Shown here: one piece after another, positions 1 through 8,086 of the stretch
Layout of the letters: every line of letters starts with the position of its first letter
How positions within the stretch are numbered: the first letter of the stretch is position 1
Assembly (NCBI GenBank): GCA_038202885.1
Contig: JBBREP010000006.1
Coordinates: 16,356 to 80,355, forward strand
Source of the DNA: JBBREP01 sp038202885
Lineage (GTDB): Bacteria; Actinomycetota; Acidimicrobiia; IMCC26256; PALSA-610
Direction: 5' to 3'
Length of the DNA: 64,000 bases
Made by a program: the position numbers and the translations under genes
Notes under the pieces: model-generated
Databases searched by the model: none
Told to the model about the DNA's origin: nothing
What the model saw: only the letters and a program-made list of their open reading frames with translations

Positions 1-1340
1 ATGGCCCACGGGTCCTCGATCAGGTCGGGGTCGACATGGAGGCCGAAGTCGACGCGGTCACCGAACGTGTAGAGCGTGATGTTGAGGCCCATCTGGTCGA
101 GCAGCACGCTGGCCGAGAAAATTCCGCTCAAGCGCGCACCCGCCATGTACAAGGTCATCGGTGGCCCAGGGACGTTCGACACGATGGTGTTCATCATCCC
201 CGGGATGTAGCCGAGCACGTGGGCCTCGTAGGCGAGGCGCATGAGTGCGCCGACCACGAACGGTGGCGCGGTGTCGGCGAGCGAGCCGACGGGATTCGCG
301 CGCAACACCTCGTGCACACCTTTGGCCGCTTGGGTGTGGCCGACGATCGCTCGCAGGCGCGCGTCAGGTTCGGCAATATCGGTGGCGAGTGGTACCGCAA
401 GGTATGACAACTGATTGTCGAGCGAGGTGTCGCCTTCAGCGCGAGTCGACACCGGGATGCCGACCGTCAGCGATCGTTCCGGCATCTCGTCTCGCTCGAT
501 CAAGTAGGTGCGCAGTGCTCCCGAGCACAACGCGAGCGCAATGTCGTTGAGCTTGACATCGAAGTGACGACGCAGCGCCTTCACGTCGGCGATCGAGATA
601 CTGGCGAACGCCATCGCCCGGCGCGGCCCAATTGGCGCGTTGAATGAGGTCTTGGGAGCGCGCAACATCGCGCCCACATCCGGCCCTTGGATTCCTGATC
701 GCAGGTGTTGGACAACTCCCACACCGCGACGCGCCATACGTAGGCCGTAGCGGGCCGCCCGCAACGGTGCGGTGAGACTCGGTAGCAGTCCATCGACCAA
801 CAAGCGCGCATCACTCGGCGGCAGCTCTGGCTCAGGCATCTCGGGGATTTCCATCGGTTCGGGCGACTGCGACATGTCCAAGAGCAGCGAGGCGAGCACG
901 CCACCCGCGCCGCCGTCGAGCAGGCAGTGATGGAACTTCATCAGCACGGCGGCCCGACCATTGATGAGTCCGTCGAAGTACCAGAGCTCCCACAACGGGT
1001 AACGGCGGTCGAGTTGTCTGCTCAGGATCGGCGAGACGGCCGCTGCTGTCTCGCGCGGGCCGCCGGGCGAGCCGACCGAAGCGCGATGGATGTGGTGGCG
1101 CAGATCGAACGTGAGGTCGTCGACCCACACCGCTCGGTCAAGACCGAGGGGGACCTCCTTCAGCTTCCAGGTGAGCTTCGGCACCAGCGGCAACCGGGTC
1201 GCGACGTTCCGACACAGCGCGTCGAACCCGAACCCGGGCGCAGCCGACGGATCGACGATTGCGAGGCCGCCCACGTGTTGGTGCCACGCCGGCGTTTCGC
1301 CCGCGAGAAACAGCGAGTCGGTTCCCGATAGGCGTCGCAT
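1..1340 (-). CDS. WS/DGAT family wax ester synthase / diacylglycerol O-acyltransferase (C-terminus outside window)
   Basis: Acyl-CoA-dependent acyltransferase making wax esters or triacylglycerol at the membrane. The ATG at 1338-1340 gives MRRLSGTDSLFLAGETPAWH, the typical family N-terminus. The catalytic HHxxxDG motif is seen as HHCLLDG at residues 137-143, and near the window edge there is the family block SNVPGPPMTLYMAGARL. About 446 codons are present and the gene runs off the left end, so only the last few residues are missing. It is divergent from the hydratase/aldolase operon at 1677. Motifs and start are seen; the exact acceptor (fatty alcohol or diacylglycerol) cannot be told. Confidence 0.88.
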   Translation of the reverse strand, partial: MRRLSGTDSLFLAGETPAWHQHVGGLAIVDPSAAPGFGFDALCRNVATRLPLVPKLTWKLKEVPLGLDRAVWVDDLTFDLRHHIHRASVGSPGGPRETAAAVSPILSRQLDRRYPLWELWYFDGLINGRAAVLMKFHHCLLDGGAGGVLASLLLDMSQSPEPMEIPEMPEPELPPSDARLLVDGLLPSLTAPLRAARYGLRMARRGVGVVQHLRSGIQGPDVGAMLRAPKTSFNAPIGPRRAMAFASISIADVKALRRHFDVKLNDIALALCSGALRTYLIERDEMPERSLTVGIPVSTRAEGDTSLDNQLSYLAVPLATDIAEPDARLRAIVGHTQAAKGVHEVLRANPVGSLADTAPPFVVGALMRLAYEAHVLGYIPGMMNTIVSNVPGPPMTLYMAGARLSGIFSASVLLDQMGLNITLYTFGDRVDFGLHVDPDLIEDPWA

Positions 1341-1510
1341 GGTCTGGCTCCTCTCGACATGGGCCGCCGCACCGCTCATGACCTACGACAACTGCGGCAC
1401 CAGAGGGCCACCGTCATGTTCTCGGGTTTGCCAGAACGTGCTTCCGACTGTCGCAACGACCGTACGGCCGACCGACGCCGGTGCGCCAGGGCACAAGGTC
1501 ACAGCCGACT

Positions 1511-1540
1511 CGGGGTGTCGCGGGGTGTCGCGGGGTGTCG
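1511..1540. repeat. Three perfect tandem copies of a 10-bp unit
   Basis: The unit CGGGGTGTCG occurs three times head to tail in the 336-bp divergent intergenic region 1341-1676. The rest of that region should hold the promoters of both flanking genes. I see an 8-bp direct repeat CAGACAAT near 1574 and 1587 but no convincing operator. Confidence 0.8.
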
Positions 1541-1676
1541 CGACGCGCCCCGCCGGGACGTGCGTCGCCCCAGACAATCGCGCCAGACAATGAGGTCCGC
1601 ACCCATGGGCGAATGTACGGTCTCGGCGGCGTGCGTCAGCGCGAGCAAGCTGTGACTTCTGGAGGTTCGCGACATC

Positions 1677-2225
1677 GTGAGCGACACGACGCTCGACACG
1701 CGCCTGGGCGAGTTGGTTGGCAAACCGATCGGGACGGGCGGCCCCTCGCTAGCGCCCGATCCGGTCAACCAGCCGATGATTCGCCATTGGGCTGCCGCGT
1801 TCGAGGATCACAACCCTGCCTACGTCGATCCCACATTCGCGGCGAAAAGCCGCTTCGGTGCAGTCGTGGCACCACCGTTGATGTTGCAGACGTGGACAAT
1901 GGCCACGCCGAAGATCACGGGCATCGCCGAACGAGGCGGATCGCCTGTGGAGGGCGGCGGCGCGCTCGCGCTCACGATCTTGAACGACGCTGGCTTCGTC
2001 GGCACGCTGGCGACGAACTCGGAGTTCGAGATCGAGCGCTACCTTCGGCTCGGTGATGTCGTGTCGTCCGAGACGATCTTGGAGTCGGTGTCGATCGAGA
2101 AACAGACGCGACTCGGACCGGGTCACTTCGTCACGTGGGTGACGACGTACACCGTGGGCGACGAGGTCGTCGGGCGCCAACGGTTCCGGATCTTGAAGTT
2201 CCGACCCGGAGGCGGTGACCAATGA
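1677..2225 (+). CDS. MaoC-like hot-dog hydratase, equivalent to the N-terminal domain of ChsH2
   Basis: Probably one subunit of a heteromeric enoyl-CoA hydratase acting on a bulky acyl-CoA such as a steroid side chain. The 182 residues form one MaoC/FAS1-dehydratase-like hot-dog domain (FEDHNPAYVDPTFA, then FGAVVAPPLML). In mycobacterial ChsH2 this domain is fused to a DUF35 domain; here the DUF35 part is a separate gene overlapping by 4 bp (ATGA). The GTG start at 1677 has GGAGG 11 bases upstream. First gene of a four-gene operon with overlapping stops and starts. Role is inferred from gene order and domains; the true substrate is unknown. Confidence 0.8.
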   Translation: MSDTTLDTRLGELVGKPIGTGGPSLAPDPVNQPMIRHWAAAFEDHNPAYVDPTFAAKSRFGAVVAPPLMLQTWTMATPKITGIAERGGSPVEGGGALALTILNDAGFVGTLATNSEFEIERYLRLGDVVSSETILESVSIEKQTRLGPGHFVTWVTTYTVGDEVVGRQRFRILKFRPGGGDQ

Positions 2226-2626
2226 GCTCGCGTCTTGCACCGTCGATGTCGCCCGACACCCAGTTCTTCTGGGATGGCGCCAAGGCCGGCAAACTCCTGA
2301 TCCAGCGGTGCGGCGAATGCGGCGCGTTGCGCCACCCGCCCCGACCCATGTGCCCGGCGTGCAACTCGCTCCTGTGGGACGCGATCGAGGCGACGGGTCG
2401 CGGCACGGTGTTCAGTTTCGTGATGCCGCACCACCCGACGTATCCATGGTTCGACTACCCCTACATCGTTGCGTTGGTGGAACTCGACGAAGGCACGAGA
2501 GTGGTCAGCAACCTGGTCGAGGTACGTCCCGAAGACGCCTCGATCGGGATGCGAGTCGAGGTGCGCTTCGAGGAGTTCGACGGTGGCCTCGTACTTCCGA
2601 TGTTCGCACCAGCGGGGTCCCAATGA
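2222..2626 (+). CDS. Stand-alone DUF35 (rubredoxin-like zinc ribbon plus OB-fold) protein
   Basis: Stand-alone DUF35 protein of 134 residues: an N-terminal helix, a zinc ribbon with C30, C33, C44 and C47 (CGECG...CPAC), then an OB-fold. In the igr-type system the DUF35 domain at the ChsH2 C-terminus binds the Ltp2 aldolase and is needed for its activity. Here it is encoded alone between the two hydratase genes and just ahead of the aldolase gene, so it most likely serves as the partner of the Ltp protein at 3084. It overlaps both neighbours by 4 bp, which points to translational coupling and fixed stoichiometry. Confidence 0.82.
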   Translation: MSSRLAPSMSPDTQFFWDGAKAGKLLIQRCGECGALRHPPRPMCPACNSLLWDAIEATGRGTVFSFVMPHHPTYPWFDYPYIVALVELDEGTRVVSNLVEVRPEDASIGMRVEVRFEEFDGGLVLPMFAPAGSQ

Positions 2627-3087
2627 ACGCACGGGCCTATACCGAGACACTCGACTGGAACACGATCTCGGTGGGCGACACGCTCGATCCCCTCGTGATC
2701 GACATGACCGCGACACGCATCGTCGCCGGCGCGATCGCGTCACGCGACTTCATGCCCGTGCATCACGACCGCGACTACGCGAACAAGCAGGGCGCGCCCG
2801 ACATCTTCATGAACATCTTGTCCGACACCGGGTGGTGCAGTCGTTTCCTCACCGACTGGGCCGGGCCCGAGGCGATGGTCACGCGCCTCGCGATCCGCCT
2901 CGGCGTGCCGGTGTTCCCGGGCCACACGCTCACCTACACCGGCACCGTCACCGGCACATCTCGCGACGGCGACAGCGGCAGCGGCGATGGACTCGTCGAG
3001 ATCGAGTTCGTGGCGTCGAACGAACTCGGTGAGCACGTCGGCGGCACCGCCACCGTGCGCGTCCCGATCAAGGCGCCAGCGCGGTGA
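2623..3087 (+). CDS. MaoC-like hydratase, ChsH1-like subunit
   Basis: Small hot-dog protein of 154 residues, the size of ChsH1. The segment RDFMPVHHDRDYA carries the D/H pair typical of the MaoC catalytic loop, followed by GAPDIFMNIL. ChsH1 pairs with the ChsH2 hot-dog domain to hydrate the side-chain enoyl-CoA before retro-aldol cleavage. The ATG lies within the ATGA overlap with the DUF35 gene, and its stop overlaps the GTG start of the aldolase gene. A longer open frame exists upstream but runs through the DUF35 gene, so the start at 2623 is preferred. Confidence 0.82.
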   Translation: MNARAYTETLDWNTISVGDTLDPLVIDMTATRIVAGAIASRDFMPVHHDRDYANKQGAPDIFMNILSDTGWCSRFLTDWAGPEAMVTRLAIRLGVPVFPGHTLTYTGTVTGTSRDGDSGSGDGLVEIEFVASNELGEHVGGTATVRVPIKAPAR

Positions 3088-4250
3088 GCGGCGGCCTGTC
3101 GAACCGCGCCGCGATCGCCGGCATCGGCCAGACCGAGTTCTCGAAGGAGTCCGGCCGCTCCGAGCTCCAGCTTGCGTGCGAGGCAGTGAAGTCGGCGCTC
3201 GACGATGCCGGGCTCGCGCCGGCCGATGTCGACGGCTTGATCACCTTCACGCTCGACACCAGCGAGGAGATGGAGGTCGCGCGCAGCCTCGGTGTGCAGC
3301 AACTCTCGATGTTCACGCGCGTTCCCTACGGTGGCGGCGCCGCGGCGGGAACGGTGATGCAGGCCGCCATGGCCGTCGCCACAGGAGTCGCCGACGTCGT
3401 CGTCTGCTACCGGGCGTTCAACGAGCGTTCCGGTATGCGGTTCGGCAACATCGGTGGCGCGATGACATCGATGCCGCTGTGGCTCTCGTGGTACGCACCA
3501 TTCGGTTTGCTCACGCCGGCGTCGTGGGTCGCGTTGCACGCGCGGCGATACATGGACGCGTACAACGTGACGAACGAACATTTCGCCCCGATCGCGGTCG
3601 TCGACCGTACGCACGCGGCGACGAACCCCGCCGCATGGTTCTACGAACGACCGATCACAATCGCCGAGCACCAGCAGTCTCGCTGGATCATCGAACCGGT
3701 GCTCCGCCTGCTCGACTGTTGCCAGGAAAGCGATGGCGGCGTCGCCATCGTCGTGACATCGGCCGAGCGCGCACGCGACCTGCGCCAACCCCCGGCGCTC
3801 ATCACTGCCGCGGCGCAAGGCGCCACGTTCGACAGCGAGATGATGACCAGCTACTACCGCGACGACCTCACCGGCCTGCCCGAGATGGGCGTGGTCGCAC
3901 GGCGGCTCTGGTCGATGGCCGGCCTCACGCCGGCCGACATCACGACGGCGTTTCTGTACGACCACTTCACGCCGTTCGTGCTCATGCAGCTTGAGGAGCT
4001 CGGTTTCTGCGGTCGCGGCGAAGCCAAGGATTTCGCGACGGTCGAGCGACTCTCCCTCGGTGGCGCGCTGCCGATCAACACGAGCGGCGGCCTGCTCGGC
4101 GAGGCCTACATCCACGGGATGAACGGCATCACCGAAGCGGTCCGCCAGATCCGCGGGACGTCGGTGAATCAGGTGCCCAACGTCGAGCACGTGCTCGCGA
4201 CTGCGGGTACGGGTGTACCGACGAGCGGGCTGATCCTCGGCCACGCCTGA
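3084..4250 (+). CDS. Thiolase-fold lipid-transfer-protein aldolase, Ltp2-like
   Basis: Thiolase-superfamily protein of 388 residues, close to the size of Ltp2, which performs retro-aldol cleavage of a beta-hydroxy-acyl-CoA. Visible blocks are IAGIGQTEFS near the N-terminus, GGGAAAGTVMQAAMAV, YDHFTPFVLMQLEELGFC (Tyr292) and GGLLGEAYIHGMNG (Tyr342). In Ltp2, tyrosines at equivalent places replace the thiolase cysteines. Last gene of the hydratase/DUF35/hydratase/aldolase operon (GTGA overlap). The steroid side chain is the obvious candidate substrate, but related operons act on other branched acyl-CoAs, so specificity is inference. Confidence 0.82.
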   Translation: MSGGLSNRAAIAGIGQTEFSKESGRSELQLACEAVKSALDDAGLAPADVDGLITFTLDTSEEMEVARSLGVQQLSMFTRVPYGGGAAAGTVMQAAMAVATGVADVVVCYRAFNERSGMRFGNIGGAMTSMPLWLSWYAPFGLLTPASWVALHARRYMDAYNVTNEHFAPIAVVDRTHAATNPAAWFYERPITIAEHQQSRWIIEPVLRLLDCCQESDGGVAIVVTSAERARDLRQPPALITAAAQGATFDSEMMTSYYRDDLTGLPEMGVVARRLWSMAGLTPADITTAFLYDHFTPFVLMQLEELGFCGRGEAKDFATVERLSLGGALPINTSGGLLGEAYIHGMNGITEAVRQIRGTSVNQVPNVEHVLATAGTGVPTSGLILGHA

Positions 4251-4303
4251 TCGCTCCCGCCCGGCCTGCAGCCCACGCTGGCGGAATCACCGAGCCCCGC
4301 GAC

Positions 4304-5494
4304 GTGTCTAGCGTGCCGGCAATGCAACCGAGCAGCGGTCCCCTCGTTGGTGTGCGCGTCGTCGAACTCGGCGTGTGGGTGGCCGGGCCCGGTGCCGGTG
4401 GGATCCTTGCCGACTGGGGTGCCGACGTCATCAAGATCGAACCGCCGTCGGGCGATCCGGCGCGCACATTCGGCCGCATGCTCGGGGGTGACCTGCCCAC
4501 GAACCCGCCGTTCGAGCTCGACAACCGTTCGAAGCGCAGCGTCGTGCTCGATCTCGGCACCCCCGAAGGGCGCCGCGACGTGCTTGCCCTGATCGACACC
4601 GCCGATGTGTTCCTCACCAACATCCGCGCGTCGGCACTCGCGCGCCTCGGTCTCGATGCCGACGCGCTGACGACGCGCGATCCGCGCCTCGTCTACGCCA
4701 TCATCACCGGCTACGGCCTCGACGGCCCCGACGCCGATCGGCCGGCGTACGACATCGCCGCGTATTGGGCCCGCGCCGGTATCGCGTCGGCGCTGACGCC
4801 GCGCGACGGTGCGCTGCCGTTTCAACGGGGCGGCATGGGAGACCACAGCGTGGCGATGACCGCGGCGGCGATGGTGAGCGCCGCGCTGGTGTCGCGAGCG
4901 CACACCGGCAACGGCCAAGTGGTCTCGACATCGTTACTGCGTCAGGGCGCGTACACGATCGGCTTCGACGTCAACATCGCCCTCATGTGGGGGCGCTCGG
5001 TCCTCGTCGGTGCCCGCGAGACGATGGGCAACCCGGCCATCAACAACTACACGGCCGGCGACGGCCGCCAGTTCTGGATTGTCGGTCTCGAAGGCGCGCG
5101 CCACTGGCCGCCGCTCGCGCGAGCCATCGGTCGACCCGAGTGGCTCACCGACCCCCGGTACGACACCCCGCAGGCTCGTTTCGCCAACGCGCGCGAGCTC
5201 ATCGCCGAACTCGACGCCATCTTCGCCACCAAGCCACGCGACGAGTGGGCGGCGATCTTCGCGGCCGAACCCGACTTCTTCTGGTCGCCGGTCAACACCG
5301 TCGACGATCTCGTCGCCGATCCGCAGTTCGACGCGGCGGGCGGGCTCGTTCACGTGCCCGACGAGGACGGCACGATGACGATGGTCGCGACGCCAGCCGA
5401 TTTCCACGGCACGCCATGCGCGCCGAGGTTTCGGGCGCCCCACCTCGGCGAGCACACCCACGATGTCCTCGATGCGCTCAGGTCGCCGGAGTGA
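4304..5494 (+). CDS. CaiB/BaiF family (class III) CoA-transferase
   Basis: Transfers CoA between carboxylic acids, often activating a substrate for degradation. The 396-residue protein has the family N-terminus GVRVVELGVWVAGPGAGGIL, then ADWGADVIKIEPPSGDPAR, LDLGTPEGR, and the PAYDIAA segment that carries the catalytic aspartate in formyl-CoA transferase homologues. Start: GTG at 4304 is used here; ATG at 4322 is an alternative and neither has a strong ribosome site. It follows the aldolase gene by 53 bp on the same strand, so it is probably part of the same pathway. Substrate unknown. Confidence 0.87.
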   Translation: MSSVPAMQPSSGPLVGVRVVELGVWVAGPGAGGILADWGADVIKIEPPSGDPARTFGRMLGGDLPTNPPFELDNRSKRSVVLDLGTPEGRRDVLALIDTADVFLTNIRASALARLGLDADALTTRDPRLVYAIITGYGLDGPDADRPAYDIAAYWARAGIASALTPRDGALPFQRGGMGDHSVAMTAAAMVSAALVSRAHTGNGQVVSTSLLRQGAYTIGFDVNIALMWGRSVLVGARETMGNPAINNYTAGDGRQFWIVGLEGARHWPPLARAIGRPEWLTDPRYDTPQARFANARELIAELDAIFATKPRDEWAAIFAAEPDFFWSPVNTVDDLVADPQFDAAGGLVHVPDEDGTMTMVATPADFHGTPCAPRFRAPHLGEHTHDVLDALRSPE

Positions 5495-5500
5495 CGCGCA

Positions 5501-5520
5501 CAGCGCTCAGCGCTCAGCGC
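5501..5520. repeat. Tandem repeat of a 7-bp unit (CAGCGCT, 2.9 copies)
   Basis: CAGCGCT CAGCGCT CAGCGC lies between two convergent genes and overlaps the stop codon (5514-5516) of the minus-strand monooxygenase gene. Confidence 0.75.
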
Positions 5521-6992
5521 AAGCGCACTTCGAAGGCGTCGGGGTCGATGGCCGCGGTCCGCGCCTCGAACTCGATCATTGAGAACGGCCACTGCGTGAC
5601 GTTGCGCCCGCTCGCGGCGCGGTAGTAGCCGTTCACGTCGCACTGCCACACACGGACAGCGCCAATCGCGGCTTGCACCTCGTCGTTGTACTGCTGCATC
5701 GCCGCGGGCCGCACGTCGACCCATGCGACATCGGACGCGATGCGATGAAGGTGGGCCAGGATGTGGTTCACCTGGTATTCGATCATCGTGAGGATCGACC
5801 CGTTGTTCGTGTTGGGCCCATAGAGCATGAACAGGTTCGGAAACCCGGCGGTGGTCATGCCGAGGTAGGCGATCGGCCCGTCGTTCCAGGCATCTTCGAT
5901 GTTGCGCCCGTCGCGTCCCACCACATCGATCGCGCAGAGATACTTCGTCGCCGCGAAACCGGTCGCAATGACGATCGTGTCAACCTCGTGCTCGACCCCG
6001 TGACTGGTGACGACCGCGTGGGCGGTCACGCGGTCGATCGGTTCGGTCTCGAGGGCAAGGTTCGGTCGGTTGAACGCTTCGTGGTACACGTTCGAGAACA
6101 GCGGGCGCTTGGCCCCGTAGGGATGCGTCGGCCGCAGCTTGTGCCGCGCCTCGGGGTCGCGCACCACGTCGAGCGCCGCGAGCCCGGCTTCTTCGCGTTC
6201 GGCACACATCACCGGATCGGCGAACGTCATGCCCTTGTTCATGTTCGACACGACGAGTTCGCGGAACTCGAGCAGCGGTGTGGGATCGACGCGATACGCA
6301 TCGAGTTCCTCGGGCGTGTACGGCGTGTCGAGCTTCGGCAGGACCCAGTTCGCCGTGCGCTGGAACAGCGTGACCTGCGCCGCGACCTTCACGATCTCGG
6401 GCACGAACTGCACCGCGCTCGCCGCACTGCCGATGACCGCCACTCGCTCACCGGTGAGGTCGTGATCCCAATTCCATTCGGCCGAATGGAACATCGTGCC
6501 GCGGAACGTGTCGAGTCCGTCGATCGACGGCCACGCGAGTTCGTTGAACATCCCGATCGCGCTGATGACAACCTCGGCAACCACGCGTTCGCCCGATGCG
6601 AGCGTCAAGGTCCACGCCCCGTCGGGCTCGTTCCAGGTGGCGTGTTCGACGGCGCAGCCGAAGCGACAGTGACCGCGGATCCCGTAACGGTCGGCGATGC
6701 GCTCCATGTAGGCGAGGATTTCGGGCTGGGTCCCGTAGGGCTTCGACCAGTCGGCTTTGAACTCGAACGAGAATGAATACAGCGCTGAGGGCACGTCACA
6801 GGCGCAGCCCGGATACTGGTTGCGCCGCCAGGTACCGCCCACGCCGTCAGCGCGTTCGAGAATCACAAAATCGTCGAAACCTTCGTCGAGCAGCCGCTTG
6901 GCCGCGCAGAGCCCTCCCGGCCCGGCGCCAATGATCGCGATCCGAAGGTTGCGCTCCGGCGCGCGACCGCCGTCGCCCGCCGTCGCGTTCAT
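5514..6992 (-). CDS. Flavin-dependent monooxygenase, Baeyer-Villiger type
   Basis: FAD/NADPH enzyme of 492 residues that inserts oxygen into ketones or related substrates. It shows the FAD dinucleotide motif GAGPGG near residue 22, DGVGGTWRRNQYPGCACD, the Baeyer-Villiger fingerprint FxGxxxHxxxW as FRGTMFHSAEWN, and the NADPH-binding GSAASA. The C-terminal GPNTN is typical of the family. The ATG overlaps the stop of the upstream alcohol dehydrogenase gene by 4 bp, so alcohol-to-ketone oxidation followed by ester formation is a plausible two-step unit (inference). Convergent with the CoA-transferase gene. Confidence 0.88.
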   Translation of the reverse strand: MNATAGDGGRAPERNLRIAIIGAGPGGLCAAKRLLDEGFDDFVILERADGVGGTWRRNQYPGCACDVPSALYSFSFEFKADWSKPYGTQPEILAYMERIADRYGIRGHCRFGCAVEHATWNEPDGAWTLTLASGERVVAEVVISAIGMFNELAWPSIDGLDTFRGTMFHSAEWNWDHDLTGERVAVIGSAASAVQFVPEIVKVAAQVTLFQRTANWVLPKLDTPYTPEELDAYRVDPTPLLEFRELVVSNMNKGMTFADPVMCAEREEAGLAALDVVRDPEARHKLRPTHPYGAKRPLFSNVYHEAFNRPNLALETEPIDRVTAHAVVTSHGVEHEVDTIVIATGFAATKYLCAIDVVGRDGRNIEDAWNDGPIAYLGMTTAGFPNLFMLYGPNTNNGSILTMIEYQVNHILAHLHRIASDVAWVDVRPAAMQQYNDEVQAAIGAVRVWQCDVNGYYRAASGRNVTQWPFSMIEFEARTAAIDPDAFEVRLR

Positions 6993-8017
6993 CGGGCGAG
7001 GTCGGTGATCACGGCCCGACCGAGGTAGCTGCTCGATTCCAACTCGTCGAAGATCGCGGGCAGGTCCGAGAGCGCGCCGGTGCGCGACACGTGACTTCGC
7101 ACGAGCCCGGCCGCGGCCAAGTCGATGAGTTCGCGCATGTCCTGCACGGTGCCGACCGCGGAGTAGATGAGCGTCGGGCTGCGCAAGAAGAACTCGAACG
7201 GGTTGAGTTGCAGGTTGCCTTCGCTCGTGGCCGGCAGCCCGACCGCGACGAACAGGCCGCCGCGCCGCAACATCTTGAGGCCGAGATCGAAGCCGGCCAT
7301 GCGCGCCGAGAACACGAGCACCGCGTCGACGCCGCCGAACTCCGACTGGACGAGCGCGACGGCGTCGTCGGGCGACACCGCATGGAGCGCGCCGAGATCA
7401 CGGACGAACTCGAGGCGGTCCTCGCCGATGTCGACGCCAACGACGCGGTACCCAAACGCGCGCGCGATCTGCACCGCGTAGTGCCCCAGGCCGCCGGCCG
7501 CGCCGACGATGCCGATCGGCCGGCCGGGAACGATGCCGTGGGCCACGAGTTTCTTCATGGCGCCGTAGGCGGTGAGACCGCCGCACGCCAGCGGTGCTTC
7601 GAGATCGCCGACCGAATCCGGCAACCGCACGAGCGAACGGGCCCAGACGCAGAACTGCTCCGCGAAGGCCCCCATGATCCCTTTCGACTCCTTGCACAGG
7701 CGCGGCTCGCCGCGCATGCAGTAGTCGCACGCGCCACACCAATAGCCGCCGCCGGTGCCCCCGAGGCCGAGAATCACACGGTCGCCGACACTCGCGTACC
7801 GCTGCGCGCCTGGGCCCAATGCCTCAACCACGCCGATTGCTTCGTGGCCGATCCCGCCGCGCATCGGCACGCCGCGCCAGTCGCCGCGAGCAAGGTGCAG
7901 GTCCGAGTGGCACACGCCCGCCGCCGTGATCCGCACGAGCGCCTCTTCGGCGTCGGGGACCGGCACCGCCACATCGACGATCTGCACACCGTCGTCGCCC
8001 AGCCGTACGGCCTTCAT
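6989..8017 (-). CDS. Zinc-dependent medium-chain alcohol dehydrogenase
   Basis: NAD(P)-dependent alcohol dehydrogenase of 342 residues. The catalytic zinc site is GVCHSDLH (Cys near residue 36) with GHEAIGVVE; the structural zinc cysteines are in CGACDYCMRGEPRLC. The Rossmann motif is GAAGGLG followed by VGVDIGEDRLEF. First gene of a two-gene minus-strand unit with the Baeyer-Villiger monooxygenase (4-bp overlap). GAAGGGG lies 9 bases before the ATG when read on the minus strand. Substrate is not predictable; the pairing suggests a secondary alcohol. Confidence 0.9.
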   Translation of the reverse strand: MKAVRLGDDGVQIVDVAVPVPDAEEALVRITAAGVCHSDLHLARGDWRGVPMRGGIGHEAIGVVEALGPGAQRYASVGDRVILGLGGTGGGYWCGACDYCMRGEPRLCKESKGIMGAFAEQFCVWARSLVRLPDSVGDLEAPLACGGLTAYGAMKKLVAHGIVPGRPIGIVGAAGGLGHYAVQIARAFGYRVVGVDIGEDRLEFVRDLGALHAVSPDDAVALVQSEFGGVDAVLVFSARMAGFDLGLKMLRRGGLFVAVGLPATSEGNLQLNPFEFFLRSPTLIYSAVGTVQDMRELIDLAAAGLVRSHVSRTGALSDLPAIFDELESSSYLGRAVITDLAR

Positions 8018-8086
8018 CGTCGGACCCCTTCAGTCATGCGTCGCCGATCGGTTGTCGGGCCGCATTATGCCGCACGCCGCACTCGG

